Below, piece by piece: positions 52,740 through 62,734 of a DNA stretch of 64,000 nt; the stretch's first letter is position 1, and each line of letters begins with the position of its first letter. A model generated the notes under the pieces. The model searched no databases, was not told the DNA's origin, and worked only from the letters and a program-made list of their open reading frames with translations. The stretch is taken from positions 80,590-144,589 of the forward strand of contig SMMW01000183.1 of the NCBI GenBank assembly GCA_004794655.1, given 5' to 3'. The translations under genes were made by a program, and so were the position numbers. The stretch is from Marisa cornuarietis. Lineage: Eukaryota > Mollusca > Gastropoda > Architaenioglossa > Ampullariidae.

Positions 52740-54216
52740 TAGTGTACTTTGGTCTATGTCATGACTTTTCTTATTTCCAATGCATTATAAACAAAAGAGG
52801 TGAGACATAGTGTAGTTCGCATTCTATTATCTGACATCGAGAGTGTGAAATGGAAAAGTGAAAAGTGCTTAGAATATTTTGTAGTGATGAAGAGTTTTCG
52901 AAGGTCCATATATTTAGGACATGCAAGTAAAAAGTGCTGTTCAATTTCAACTGTCAGGGCAAAAGGAGCAGTTCAAACATTCTGAGTGAATTGAGCTATA
53001 ACGGCAGCTCATTTATAAACAAAGTAAATAATACAGGGCTACAAATTTCACCTTGTTTTTGGCCACGGGGCATTCAATATAATCAGACAGCTTTGCACCA
53101 GCTTGTACTCTAGCCTTTACATTATTATACATGCTTTGGATTGCTAGAAACAATGTTTTTCAACCATTTTTTAAAGTACATTCCATAGCTTGTTTGTTGA
53201 AACCATATCAAACGCTTGACGAAAGTCTATGAAAGCAACATACAATTGTTTATGGTTAAGTAGCTGTTTCTGAATAAATACCATGTGGACAAAAACTTGG
53301 TCTGTGGTACTGTACCCTCTCCTGAACCCTGCGTGCTCTTCCCCGATTATTTCATTGTGCACCATCCAATCTGTAATTCTCTTATTCAGAATAGCACTAT
53401 AAATTTTGCTGCAGACATTTAGTAGAGAAATGCCTCGATAATTTTCTGGTTTACTGGGGTCACCTTTTTGTGTAATGGTTGTTTTATTGATTCAGTCCAC
53501 TGGTCAGGAAATAGGCTGTTGTCACACAGGTAGTTAAAATATGTGGTGAGAAAAGGCAGGACATAATCCAAGGCATATTTATAGAGTTCTCCAAGTACGG
53601 AGTGACAAGTTGCTGGAGTTCTTCATGTGAGAGGTGCCTTTTGAGAGGTGGTTCCAGTGGGAGTTCCTCCATTGATGGCAGTAAGTCTTGAAATGTTTGA
53701 CCACTCTCCTTTAGTTTGCGAGGTCGAAATTCTCTGACTTGCTGTTGAAACCAATCAGCTTGTTTGGCGAATGGTTTTTATTATGTCCACTTGCTGCCTG
53801 ACTTCATCGTCATCTCCAAACATCGACAGAAGAACATTTTCCTGACGGGCCCAGTATGTGTTCCGTTGCACTACGGGCCATGTGATATTCCTGCAGGCCG
53901 ATGATAACAAACTCAGTTGATTAATTTGTTGATCCAAGTGCTTTGGTCACTCAGTGCATCTTGGGCGACACTTGATGCTAAACCCTGTAGGTCCATAGCA
54001 GCAGACAATGAAGTGTGTCAAGGAATACAGTTCCTTACTTGGTTGCACTGTTGCCACATACAGTCGACATGTCCTGCTAGCAGTTGTCAGCCATCTGGCC
54101 ATCGACATGGGCCCAGACTTTTCCTGCAGTAAATCGTCACTGACGCTTCCACTTGTAATACCTGTGCTCATTGTGTACAGGTAGGCTTGGTCATTACTTA
54201 GTTCGCTGGGATCCAT
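52740..54216 (-). mobile_element. LINE of the 21.5-kb family, rearranged
   Basis: Frames give MDPSELSNDQAYLYTM (54216), a long linker, then KGDPSKPENYRGISLLN and EEHAGFRRGYSTTDQ and VAFIDFRQAFDMV (53171-53365), matching the LINE at 23845-21490. The catalytic FADD region is missing: after 53050 the sequence jumps to a C-terminal Cys/His motif (NCSFC ... EQHFLLACPKYMDLRKLF, with a frameshift) at 52985-52880. Confidence 0.82.
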
Positions 54217-54749
54217 TTCTGGAAGAAGATCACCGTCGGCAATGAGTCGAATCCTTCAGCAGAAAGTGGCGATGATGCACAATTAGCCAATGCATTCTAA
54301 GTCGGTCTTTTCCACAGTGTGAGTCCTTCAGCTGGACCAATGTGTCTTTTGCAGAGCTGGTGGAATGGAAGCTTCTTCAAGTGTAAAGAGCAAATGAACC
54401 ACCGCAAAGAGCAACTAGTGTGAAGCTCTAACATGTATCGCCTCTCACAGTGCCAAGTGTTCACAGCTGTGCTATCGTTCTATTCGTCCACCTGAGGTTT
54501 TGTTATCACTGTCCTAGTCAGTTACTTCATATCTCACTCCATGACTATTCACTAGTACTCCTGTATCACTAGTTACTATTGCGACTGTATATATAATACG
54601 ACCCCCAGTGTCACAAAAGATGTGCTTATATACTACAGGTACAGATAAGTAATGATTTCAAATCTTGTTTACATAGCAACGTCGCTCGGTCGTTTTTGCT
54701 GTGTGACGTCACATAAATTTTCTCGCTAATGCTCCGAGCTGAATGGTCA
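54217..54749. other. No gene seen
   Basis: May contain the 5' untranslated end of the LINE to the left. No frame is recognised. Confidence 0.4.
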
Positions 54750-55137
54750 TAATATGACATCAACAATAAATATCTACAACAAACAAGTAGCCATTAAGTT
54801 ATAGTATAATATCACATCAACAATAAATATCTACAACAAACAAGTAGCCATTAAGTTATAGTATAATATCATATCAACAATAAATATCTACAGCAAACAA
54901 GTAGCCAGTTATAGTATCATATCATATCAACAATAAATATCTACAACAAACAAGTAGCCATTATGTTATAGTCTAATATTTTATCAACAATAAATATCTA
55001 CAACAAACAAGTAGCCATTAATTTATAGTATCATATCATATCAACAATAAATATCTACAACAAACAAGTAGTCATTAAGTTATAGTATAATATCATATCA
55101 ACAATAAATATCTACAACAAACAAGTAGCCACTAAGA
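54750..55137. repeat. 57-bp satellite array, about 7 copies
   Basis: Same monomer and period as at 1-514, followed by the same right-hand flank (gatcataattgtgactaaag and onward) as at 2960-3140. Confidence 0.97.
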
Positions 55138-55344
55138 AAATAAAAAGTGTTGGATCCTATAGAAAAGAATCATTTCAAGTAAACATAGCAGATCATAATT
55201 GTGACTAAAGGACATTTCTTGTGGTAATAAGGAGGTGTTCTGCTTATCTCACAGCAAACTCGTTTTCATATTTGAAATCCAGATAGTGAATTGTACAAAA
55301 CCTCAAATGTGCGCTAAAATCACTGACATGACTACACCCTAGTG

Positions 55345-55535
55345 TACAGTGTACAAGTCCCTCATAGTATCAATCCTGCTTCACGCACGTCACACGTAGC
55401 TTGTGGTGGCCAGTAATTCAAGATCACGTGCCAGGGAAGGCTGCTGTGTACACAAGGAACATAAAAGCAATGACTTGTTTGAAGCACGAGCGCCACACTC
55501 GTACGACACCTGGAAGCCCTACATGTCTGTTCATG
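55345..55535 (+). mobile_element. RTE remnant
   Basis: gtacaagtccctcatagtat, then caatcctgcttca, aggaacataaaagcaatgac and gccacactcgtac match the RTE region for LYKSLVVPILL and KEHKTNDF. Strongly decayed. Confidence 0.65.
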
Positions 55536-56771
55536 AGAAACATGGGGACACGAGACAACCAAATACCAACTGAAGATGTCGGGGTAGCAGACGAGGCGGG
55601 AGTTGGGGGAGGAGGAAATAGGACATCAATCACATTTTTAGCCACTGTTTTGTGATTAAGTCAGAAAATATCAGCTGTGTGATTCATTGTCAATCTAATT
55701 TCTCTCATATAAATGACGTCAGGCTAAGAGGCAGTTCGACCCACTGTGAAGGAAGGTTTTAGCCCTGGGACGAAAGTTTTTAGCCCTCACAAAATCATAA
55801 AAATAACTAAAAGAGGTAGAAGAACAATTTAAATTGATAATGATATATTTAAATGTGTAGAAAAGAAACTCTTTTACCTTGTGTTTGATTAAAAACACAC
55901 TTAGAGTATTCTCAACAGAACATGCGATGATAATGAGTGCATCTCAAAACATTTTCGTGGTGACAGTACACGCTTTTAAAAGTATAATTGAAAATAACAT
56001 AAGGGAAAAAACTACTGAAACAGTTAGGAAATCGTCCACCATGATTCTCTCCCTTGAACTGGCAGTGAATCACGTGTGATCACATGTATTTTTGATGGAA
56101 AATTAAGCGCCATGTTGAAATCGCACGTTGTTGTGTCTCACTTTGACATGGATTGATACTTCAACAACCGCAAATGAGAAGAAAATAGTAAGTAGCTATA
56201 AAATTCTAATGTATATTCTAATAAAACATATATTTTTTGGTACTTTATGTCTGTATATATTGTGTAAATAATTTTTTTGTAACTTTCCGACCGGCGCAAT
56301 TCAAAAGTTCTAAAACAGGTACAGTCATAATCCTTCATTTGATTTTAGTACTTAAAGACTAAACCTATGTATCTTAAAATCAACACCAAGAGAATGTTTT
56401 AAAAATGCTCTTTAAAACGGTTTATTACTAATGGTTGTCTTTACTGTAGATTAATAAATATAAATTTTCAAAGCTGCCAGTCGAACTTTCGACCCAGGGT
56501 ATTTGCTAGCCTTTTTCTAAACAGAAAGACAGGTACCGTGGGAAGACGCAGAAAATTACTGTCAAACGTAAAAACTACTTCATAAAAAAGAAGATCGCTC
56601 GATAGAAAATTGAATCAACTATCGAATTCATTAATTTTCTTTTCCAAACCAACGCATTTTATGTGTGTAAAAAAAGTAACAAAATTTGGCCTGCCCATGT
56701 CGGCAGACTCGTCGCCGAACGCTGACGGCCTGCCTGCCCTGGTAAGCAGGCCCGTCAAGAATGAAACTTAC

Positions 56772-56900
56772 TGTCACACTTGTCACCCTCCCAGTTATGT
56801 CGACAGTTACACCTCCCGTCCATCATGTTACATACGCCTCCATCACACCCTTGTGAACAGGTAAACGTGCAGTTGTGTCCCCAGTATCCCGGAACACAAG
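56772..56900 (-). CDS. EGF-like exon (probably gene B)
   Basis: 129-base, phase 1-1 exon with acceptor cattaaacag (56902-56901) and donor gtaagtt at 56771. It reads CVPGYWGHNCTFTC, then QGCDGGVCNMMDGRC and NWEGDKCD. It is a close paralogue of 3330-3458: both exons keep all cysteines and splice sites while flanking intron is also alike. Assignment to gene B is by strand and order only. Confidence 0.85.
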
Positions 56901-57582
56901 CTGTTTAATGAAATATAAGGTCAAAGAATGTTAGTATATGCTTTCAAATGTGAAGATTTTCATGAAATATCACCAACAGAAGTTGACTAAAGCAGTTGAT
57001 TTAGAAGAATACAAGTCTGTATTCAACAGCCACACGGCTCTGAATAAAAGAAGGGAAGACAACCTGTAAGATAACAGTTGGGTGTGATTCTGTAGGAAAG
57101 AAGTCAGGTTCCGAAATATTGTGTGATGAACGTTGTTGGCTGTGCATCTTAGCAAGACTTCAAATATCACAATTGTTCTGTTGTAAGTTTCAGACAAACT
57201 TTTAGTGGCTGATGGTCATAAGTATTTCTACAACTCATTTGATGGCTTCTCTTGATCTGGTTCATGTACTTGTTAATATCCGATTTGACTTCTTTGCCGC
57301 AAACAATAAAGAATGTCCATATACAATCAGCAAGACCTTAGAAACAGTACTGAGTTATTACATCCAGTTTGGAGATCAGGTAGTAAGTACAGGTGCTTTC
57401 AGAGGTTTGCTACGTAAAATATTGTCATTTCTCAGTTTTCATCTAACAGATCTTTAACAGAAAAATAATTTGTTATACTAGCCTAATGCTTACTAAGAGA
57501 ATGACTGCTTAATCCTATGTCAATACTTTGAATGATTAGATTTCTTTTGATAGACATAACTGAAATAAATAAAACCAAGTAC

Positions 57583-57690
57583 CTGACAGACATGTACCAC
57601 TGGTACTGCTGCAGGTGCCCTGGCAGGTTTTACTACATGGCTGGCAATTTTCACCCCTCACGGGGGCAGCCCAGTATCCGTCGACACACT
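57583..57690 (-). CDS. EGF-like exon (probably gene B)
   Basis: 108-base, phase 1-1 exon with acceptor aatttttcag (57692-57691) and donor gtacttgg at 57582. It reads CVDGYWAAPVRGENCQPC then SKTCQGTCSSTSGTCLSG. It lies upstream of 56772-56900 as 7001-7111 lies upstream of 3330-3458. Confidence 0.83.
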
Positions 57691-57896
57691 CTGAAAAATT
57701 AACTCAGTGCTTATATATGTTTTATAAGGCTAAGAATGCTGGACATTTGAGTGTTCAACGTCTTACAGCTGTTTAGGTAAAATAACACAGAGACAATCAG
57801 TCAGAAAGTATTAGTTCCTCGTGATATCTACAATGACAATACACACAATCCCCATCACTCTACATTGTACCCTTATACACAGTTGTTCTCGAATCA

Positions 57897-58021
57897 TCTG
57901 AGATACACAACACACTGTGATACACACTGTGATCCACACCACACTGTGACACACTGTGATACACACTGTGATACACACCACACTGTGACACACTGTGATA
58001 CTATCTGTGATACACACCACA

Positions 58022-58065
<44 letters not shown>
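57897..58065. repeat. Cryptic repeat then (GT)n(GA)n microsatellite
   Basis: Words gatacacactgt and caccacactgtgacac alternate over 57897-58023, followed by GT and then GA dinucleotide runs. Confidence 0.93.
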
Positions 58066-58067
<2 letters not shown>

Positions 58068-58319
58068 ATGACAATTCTTTATTTACTAGAGGTAAATAAG
58101 CAAGAAAGTGCTTTTTTTGCATTCAAACCTCGCCCGGTTCAGGGAAAGAATAAATAAGTAATTAAAAAGGAACAAAAATAATTGATAATGAACATGAGGT
58201 AAGACGTCAAATGAGAGTGGAAGGTAAATATGTTCAAGGTGATTGTTGAGAAAAGAGAACAAACAAACAAAAAACAATAAAAAGCAGATATTTACAGGGG
58301 TCCTGGAATTGGGAGGTGT

Positions 58320-59460
58320 TTCTAGAGGGCTCATCTAATTTTCTTGCAAATATGTTAGTAGGTGGCGTCGAAAGCAGCTCAAGGAGTTCAGCTGAATGGA
58401 CAGACCACTTCAGCGCCATGTTAGATGCTGTGTTGCTTGAATCTAAAGAATACATGCTACTAGGGGACTTCAACATTGACCTCCTGAAACCGAATAAACA
58501 ATGGATCGAAAAGATTAATCTATCAAACCTCACCCAACTAGTAACCACCCCAACAAGAGTGACTATCACCTCACAAACACTCATTGACCACATCTACGTC
58601 AGCAACAACACAACATCCTAGAAGTCTGTGTGCCCCCGACAGGCTGTAGCGACCACTTCCCTGTCTGCTTGACGTGGTGCAAAAATGGAACCAAAATTCA
58701 CAGAAGTTCACACAAAACTATCACCTATCGCTCCTTCAAAAACTTTGTGGAATCTAAATTTCTAGCTGACCTGTATAACTCCCCCCTAAACAAAATATGA
58801 TATTACAGACCCAGAGGATGCCATCGCCTACTGGCACAACCACGTTCTACTAATATACAATAAACATGTACTGCTGCGAACCAAACACGTTAAACACAAC
58901 ATTAAGCCCGTTTGGTTTGACTCGGAACTCCAGTCGGCTATTAATGTCAGAGACACCCTTACAAAGAGAGGCCAAGAAACAGAGTTCAAAAAACAACGAA
59001 ACGTGGTCACCGCTATGAAACGAAGCAAGATGAAAAACTACTTCAGCAAAGTCATAGAATGTAAGAAGAACACTAAACTGATCTGGAAAGCCATCAATCA
59101 ATTAACGAACAAGTCTAGACAAACCTGTCCCACAATTACAATTCCCCCTAACGAACTGAACCACATTTTGCAGGAATTGCTACTAGGGTAGTCTCACACG
59201 ACAAGTCACAAGAAAACAAACTAGACAGATTACAAAGTTTCTTTAACTCAAACCAAAGTACAGTAATACCTCTCTTTGCATTTCCACGATGAGTGTGTTT
59301 GAAGTATATCAAGCACTAACCCAACTCAAAGATACTAACACCAGAGGGCCTGACAGCATCGACAATAAAATTTTAAAGCTCTCAGCAACGGCCATTGCTG
59401 AAACTCTGACCTACCTGTATATCCTCTGTATTGATAAATCTTACTTTCCAACACACCCTT
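58320..59460 (+). mobile_element. CR1/L2-like LINE, endonuclease end and linker
   Basis: It reads MLLGDFNIDLLKPN (endonuclease motif near 58450), QTLIDHIYVSN, then FKNFVESKFLADLYNSP, KPVWFDSELQSAINVRD and MSVFEVYQALTQLKDTNTRG, ending KSYFPT near 59455, where it is interrupted. The rest resumes at 60911. Several frameshifts and stops. Confidence 0.88.
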
Positions 59461-59688
59461 AACTCTCTGGTTTGAAAGGCCAGGATCGTGGCTTTGCCGG
59501 GTAGCATGGGCAAGGCGATTTTCATTACTTTTTATTGCAAAGTTAAACTCTTCTCTTTTGCAAAAATGTATAGGTTTCTTGATCTAATGTTTATCTTAGA
59601 GCAGCAATAATAAAAGAACAAACTTCACCACTGTCGTCTTCGCAGTCTTCAGTTATAAGCCAGTTATTGTAATGTTATATTTTTATCT
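59461..59688. mobile_element. Short unknown insertion between LINE and LTR
   Basis: About 225 bases with no match elsewhere in the window, between the LINE break and the LTR. With 60894-60910 it may form a small element that was the landing site of the LTR. Confidence 0.4.
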
Positions 59689-60893
59689 TGTTAGGGAAAG
59701 GGGGTCGTCGCCCCTGATGGTTTTACTCAGCAGGGTTTGTCGCCCTTGTGTGTGTATACGTTGGGAGAACAATGTTTTTTTTAGCAGGAGTTAGTTCCCT
59801 TTACGTAGTGAAAGCAGATGAATGTGAGTATGGTTCAGGGGACGACTGAGTAAAGTATTCACTGATGCCCTGCAAGCCAGCTGAGCTGAGCTAATTGATT
59901 CCCCTACCTAACGTCCTAGTGAAAGGACGTAGGAGACTTTATGGTGTGAAAACGAGTGGGGACTTTACCTAATTCCTTGCCTAGCCAAGGTATGGGATGT
60001 TTTTTGTTTATTAATCTTTGTAATAACCTTTTCTTTAATGGAGAGAATGACGAGCGGTTATGCGATTTGAAGGTTTTAAGAAATAAGTACGATTGTTGTG
60101 AATGTAGAATATAATGTGACAATGCAGTGGTCTGAGTATTCATGAAAGCATAAGTATTTTCAGGAATGAGTATAGGGAGTCGAGAAGACTGGATGAAGAT
60201 TGTCGTCAGTGAGCCCAGGGCCCTACGACCCGCAGTAAATTATCGTCAGAAAGCTGTGTGCCCTACGATCTGGAATATAATATCGTCTGTGAGCTGTGTG
60301 CCCTACTATCAAGAGTTTAGTGTCGTCTGTGAGCTGAGTGCCCTACGACTGGAAGTACTGCCTTCAAATAGCTGTGCGCCTGACCCCAGGGAGTACTATC
60401 CTTGGAGTGCGGATTATGCCCGTCAACCGGAGCAAGGGAGATAATTCTATATGTGTGTTAGTGATGGAGTGAATGCACAATGAACCACGAACAGTAAGGT
60501 TGGTCTTTTCATATTGGACATAAGACTTTTGTTGCAGGACGCGTTGTATATATGTCTCTTTCGGTTTGAGGACTGATGAATTGGAACTTTAGAGGAGAGT
60601 TGGTTTGTTAGCAGTAAGAGTTGTGTGTGATGGTACGATCTATAGATGGGGAACTGTGTCTTGATGCATGCTCGTTCATTGATATATTGACTTATGCTTA
60701 TTGATTTATAGATTGAATACTGATGCATCTTGATCCCTATATAAAATAATTAGAAGCCCCGCCTGAATTACACAGCTCGAGAAACCCATGTGCAGAACTT
60801 TGTTTTGTGTTGATTGAAAGAACACGTGAAGCGCGCCGTGTAGTCTATGTGTGTGGTGTAACCTGTCTACACGGGGAGATGCGTTTCGTAACA
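59689..60893. mobile_element. Probable solo LTR, family of 1094-2494 (1205 bp)
   Basis: It begins TGTTAGGG and ends TTTCGTAACA. The 4-base direct repeat atct lies at 59685-59688 and 60894-60897. From ggagttagttccctttacgt to acctgtctacacg it is homologous to 1094-2494, with a diverged left end and fewer 40-bp repeat units. No gag or pol. Confidence 0.75.
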
Positions 60894-60910
60894 ATCTTGA
60901 ACCAAGATCG

Positions 60911-61060
60911 GGGTTAAACAAGCAAAAGTAGTCTCTACACACAAATCAGGTGATACAGGTGACCATACAAACTAGCGCCCAATCTCAATCCTATCACCTC
61001 TCTCAAAACCCCTAGAAAAACACATCCACAAGCACCTACAATCCAGCAAACACGCAAGAT
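60911..61060 (+). mobile_element. CR1/L2-like LINE, continuation after the insertions
   Basis: It reads VKQAKVVSTHKSGDTGDHTN, a stop, then RPISILSPLSKPLEKHIHKH: the reverse transcriptase segment that directly follows the point where the LINE at 58320-59460 breaks off. Confidence 0.85.
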
Positions 61061-61202
61061 TGGACCTAGATTGGACCTAGCTAGAGTGAATCTTGTAACG
61101 TCGGTTTGCCCATTGCCGGGCTTTAACCGACCAAACGCCAGCATTCGCGCAATGCGATGTGGGATCGGAGATCGCCGCGCGGAGACTGAGCGTGTCATGT
61201 TG

Positions 61203-61640
61203 ACATGAATATTCATGACTATCAAGTCGTCGTACGTTTAAAGATGAAATAATAATTATTTTATAGATCTTTAAGTAACTTAAAACTATATTTTATACTT
61301 CATGGTTAGCAAAGTTTCCAAAAAAAAATATATATATATATAAAGTATATATAATTTATCAAGAACGGTCACTCTCGCAAACATTGTTCCCCACGTGTTC
61401 CGGTCTGTTTCTGGCCCTATATTTTTAAGTTTCTCTTCTCTGATTTTCTCTGGTATTCACTTTGAGATCATCACGTACACTTCATCGCAAGCATTCAAGG
61501 TAAGACTAATCTGATTTTAAATATTCATCGATCAGTTTCTCGCTTTCTGAGTTTCGATCTGGTTTTCACTTTGAGATCATCACATTTCATCGGAAGCGTT
61601 CAAGGTAAAACTAATCAGATTTCAGTTAACCACGGGAACA
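61203..61640 (+). promoter_or_regulatory. Possible promoter and untranslated exon with duplicated donor
   Basis: acatgaatattcatgactat and onward match 3760-4100. A TATA-rich stretch lies at 61328-61353. Two related segments, 61448-61508 and 61566-61612, each end cttcaag-like followed by gtaa(g/a)actaat, as if a first exon and its donor were duplicated. This is pattern only. Confidence 0.3.
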
Positions 61641-62134
61641 ATTGTGTTAAAATAAAAACATCACATCTATTTAATTCGCAACATTTTGGTCGTGAAGTAT
61701 GTTTCGGATCCTGTTCTTGGAATTGAGCGCTTTATCAGAACTTGTGACTTTTTTGAATATCCACTGAAATCTTCAGACTTAACTTTATTCTGTTTTCATT
61801 TCTTTCTTTTACCTGTGCCGGGTTTGTCACAAAAGTTGTTTACTAGGTTCATTAGCACATCTTTTTGTTAAGCCCCACACTTTCATCTATAGTCTATTCA
61901 ATTTTTTTCCAGCAGAATTTGATTAACAATTTACATATTAACTGTAATAATTCTGGTGTGTGTGTATATATAGATTTTTTTCAATCATTTAACCTGAATG
62001 CATGCAAAGTTAATTAAATACGAATATACCTGCATTTCATTGTGAAGCCATACATTGCTATAGTATTTGATGTTCAATTTATGCTGAATATAGTGTAATG
62101 ACATGTCTATGTATTTTATTTTATGACATTTTAG

Positions 62135-62333
62135 CAGCAACATACTACAGAACCGTCTGCCTCCTTCAAAAGTCAGAAGAGGCTGCCTGTCAGATGCTTC
62201 TGACAATGCCAGCAAACGAAAGCCAGTCCCAAGAAGGATCTGGTTACTGCTTCTGATTTTTTTATTTGTCATTTGCTTCACCATTTTTAGAATAAACAAC
62301 TCAAAAGAAATTATGATAGTGACAGGAACATAA
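62135..62333 (+). CDS. Candidate C-terminal membrane-anchor exon (gene Y)
   Basis: After acceptor tgacattttag (62134) the frame reads SNILQNRLPPSKVRRG, then ASDNASKRKPVPRR and the hydrophobic IWLLLLIFLFVICFTIF, ending at TAA 62331-62333. A basic cluster followed by one C-terminal helix is what tail-anchored or inner nuclear membrane proteins have; no LEM or other domain is visible to confirm that. A possible donor at 62243 (TG|gttact) in phase with the next exon would skip the helix. Confidence 0.4.
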
Positions 62334-62370
62334 GATGTTGTGATTTCATAAAAAAATTTGCTTTTTTTAG

Positions 62371-62444
62371 GAGCTCTGGCTCTGATGAAAACAGCATATC
62401 GCCACTACACACCCCACTGAGGCCAACAACCTCACAATTGAACA
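62371..62444 (+). CDS. Candidate exon of gene Y
   Basis: The acceptor is tttgctttttttag (62370) and the donor gtaagc is at 62445. It reads SSGSDENSISPLHTPLRPTT then SQLN, Ser/Pro-rich. Phase 2 in fits the 62243 donor, phase 1 out fits 62669. Confidence 0.4.
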
Positions 62445-62574
62445 GTAAGCCTTTAGATTTTTATTTCTTAGGTCTAGGTTGCTATCGAGATTCAAGTGTC
62501 TGATAACTCTGATTATGTATCTAGTGTTGTACTCCTACATGTTCAATTTAAAAGAAAACATGATTGTTGTATTT

Positions 62575-62676
62575 TATAGCATTACTCCTAACACAGTCCA
62601 CACAGTGCTAGTCCTTCTTACTCTCCCCTCTTCTGCTCTTGCTACTTTTCTACCATCTTTCTCTGCAGAATCGAGA
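62575..62676 (+). mobile_element. L2-like LINE 3' fragment
   Basis: gcattactcctaacacagtc, then ccacacagtgctagtccttc and ctcttgctacttttct match, in reverse complement, 14000-14095 and 18170-18240. Homology runs up to gcagaatc at about 62672. Confidence 0.8.
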
Positions 62677-62705
62677 AAACGAGCAAGGTCACGTTCCCCA
62701 GAAGG
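62669..62705 (+). CDS. Candidate Arg/Ser exon with a LINE-derived acceptor (gene Y)
   Basis: The acceptor ctttctctgcag (62668) lies at the end of the LINE fragment, the donor gtaacc at 62706. Joined in phase to 62444 it reads K-SRKRARSRSPE. This could be an exonised LINE splice site or chance. Confidence 0.25.
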
Positions 62706-62734
62706 GTAACCTCCAGCTCCCCCAACCCCACCAA

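Larger units (their letters stand above)
55138..57165. repeat. Right copy of the segmental duplication
   Basis: Matches 2960-3329 (flank and gacatggggacacgagacaa block), 515-1093, 2500-2750 and 3330-3760. The blocks occur in a different order from the left copy (here the flank block precedes the 515-1093-like block), so at least one rearrangement separates them. It lacks the LTR at 1094-2494 and has an RTE remnant at 55345-55535 that the left copy lacks. Confidence 0.85.
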
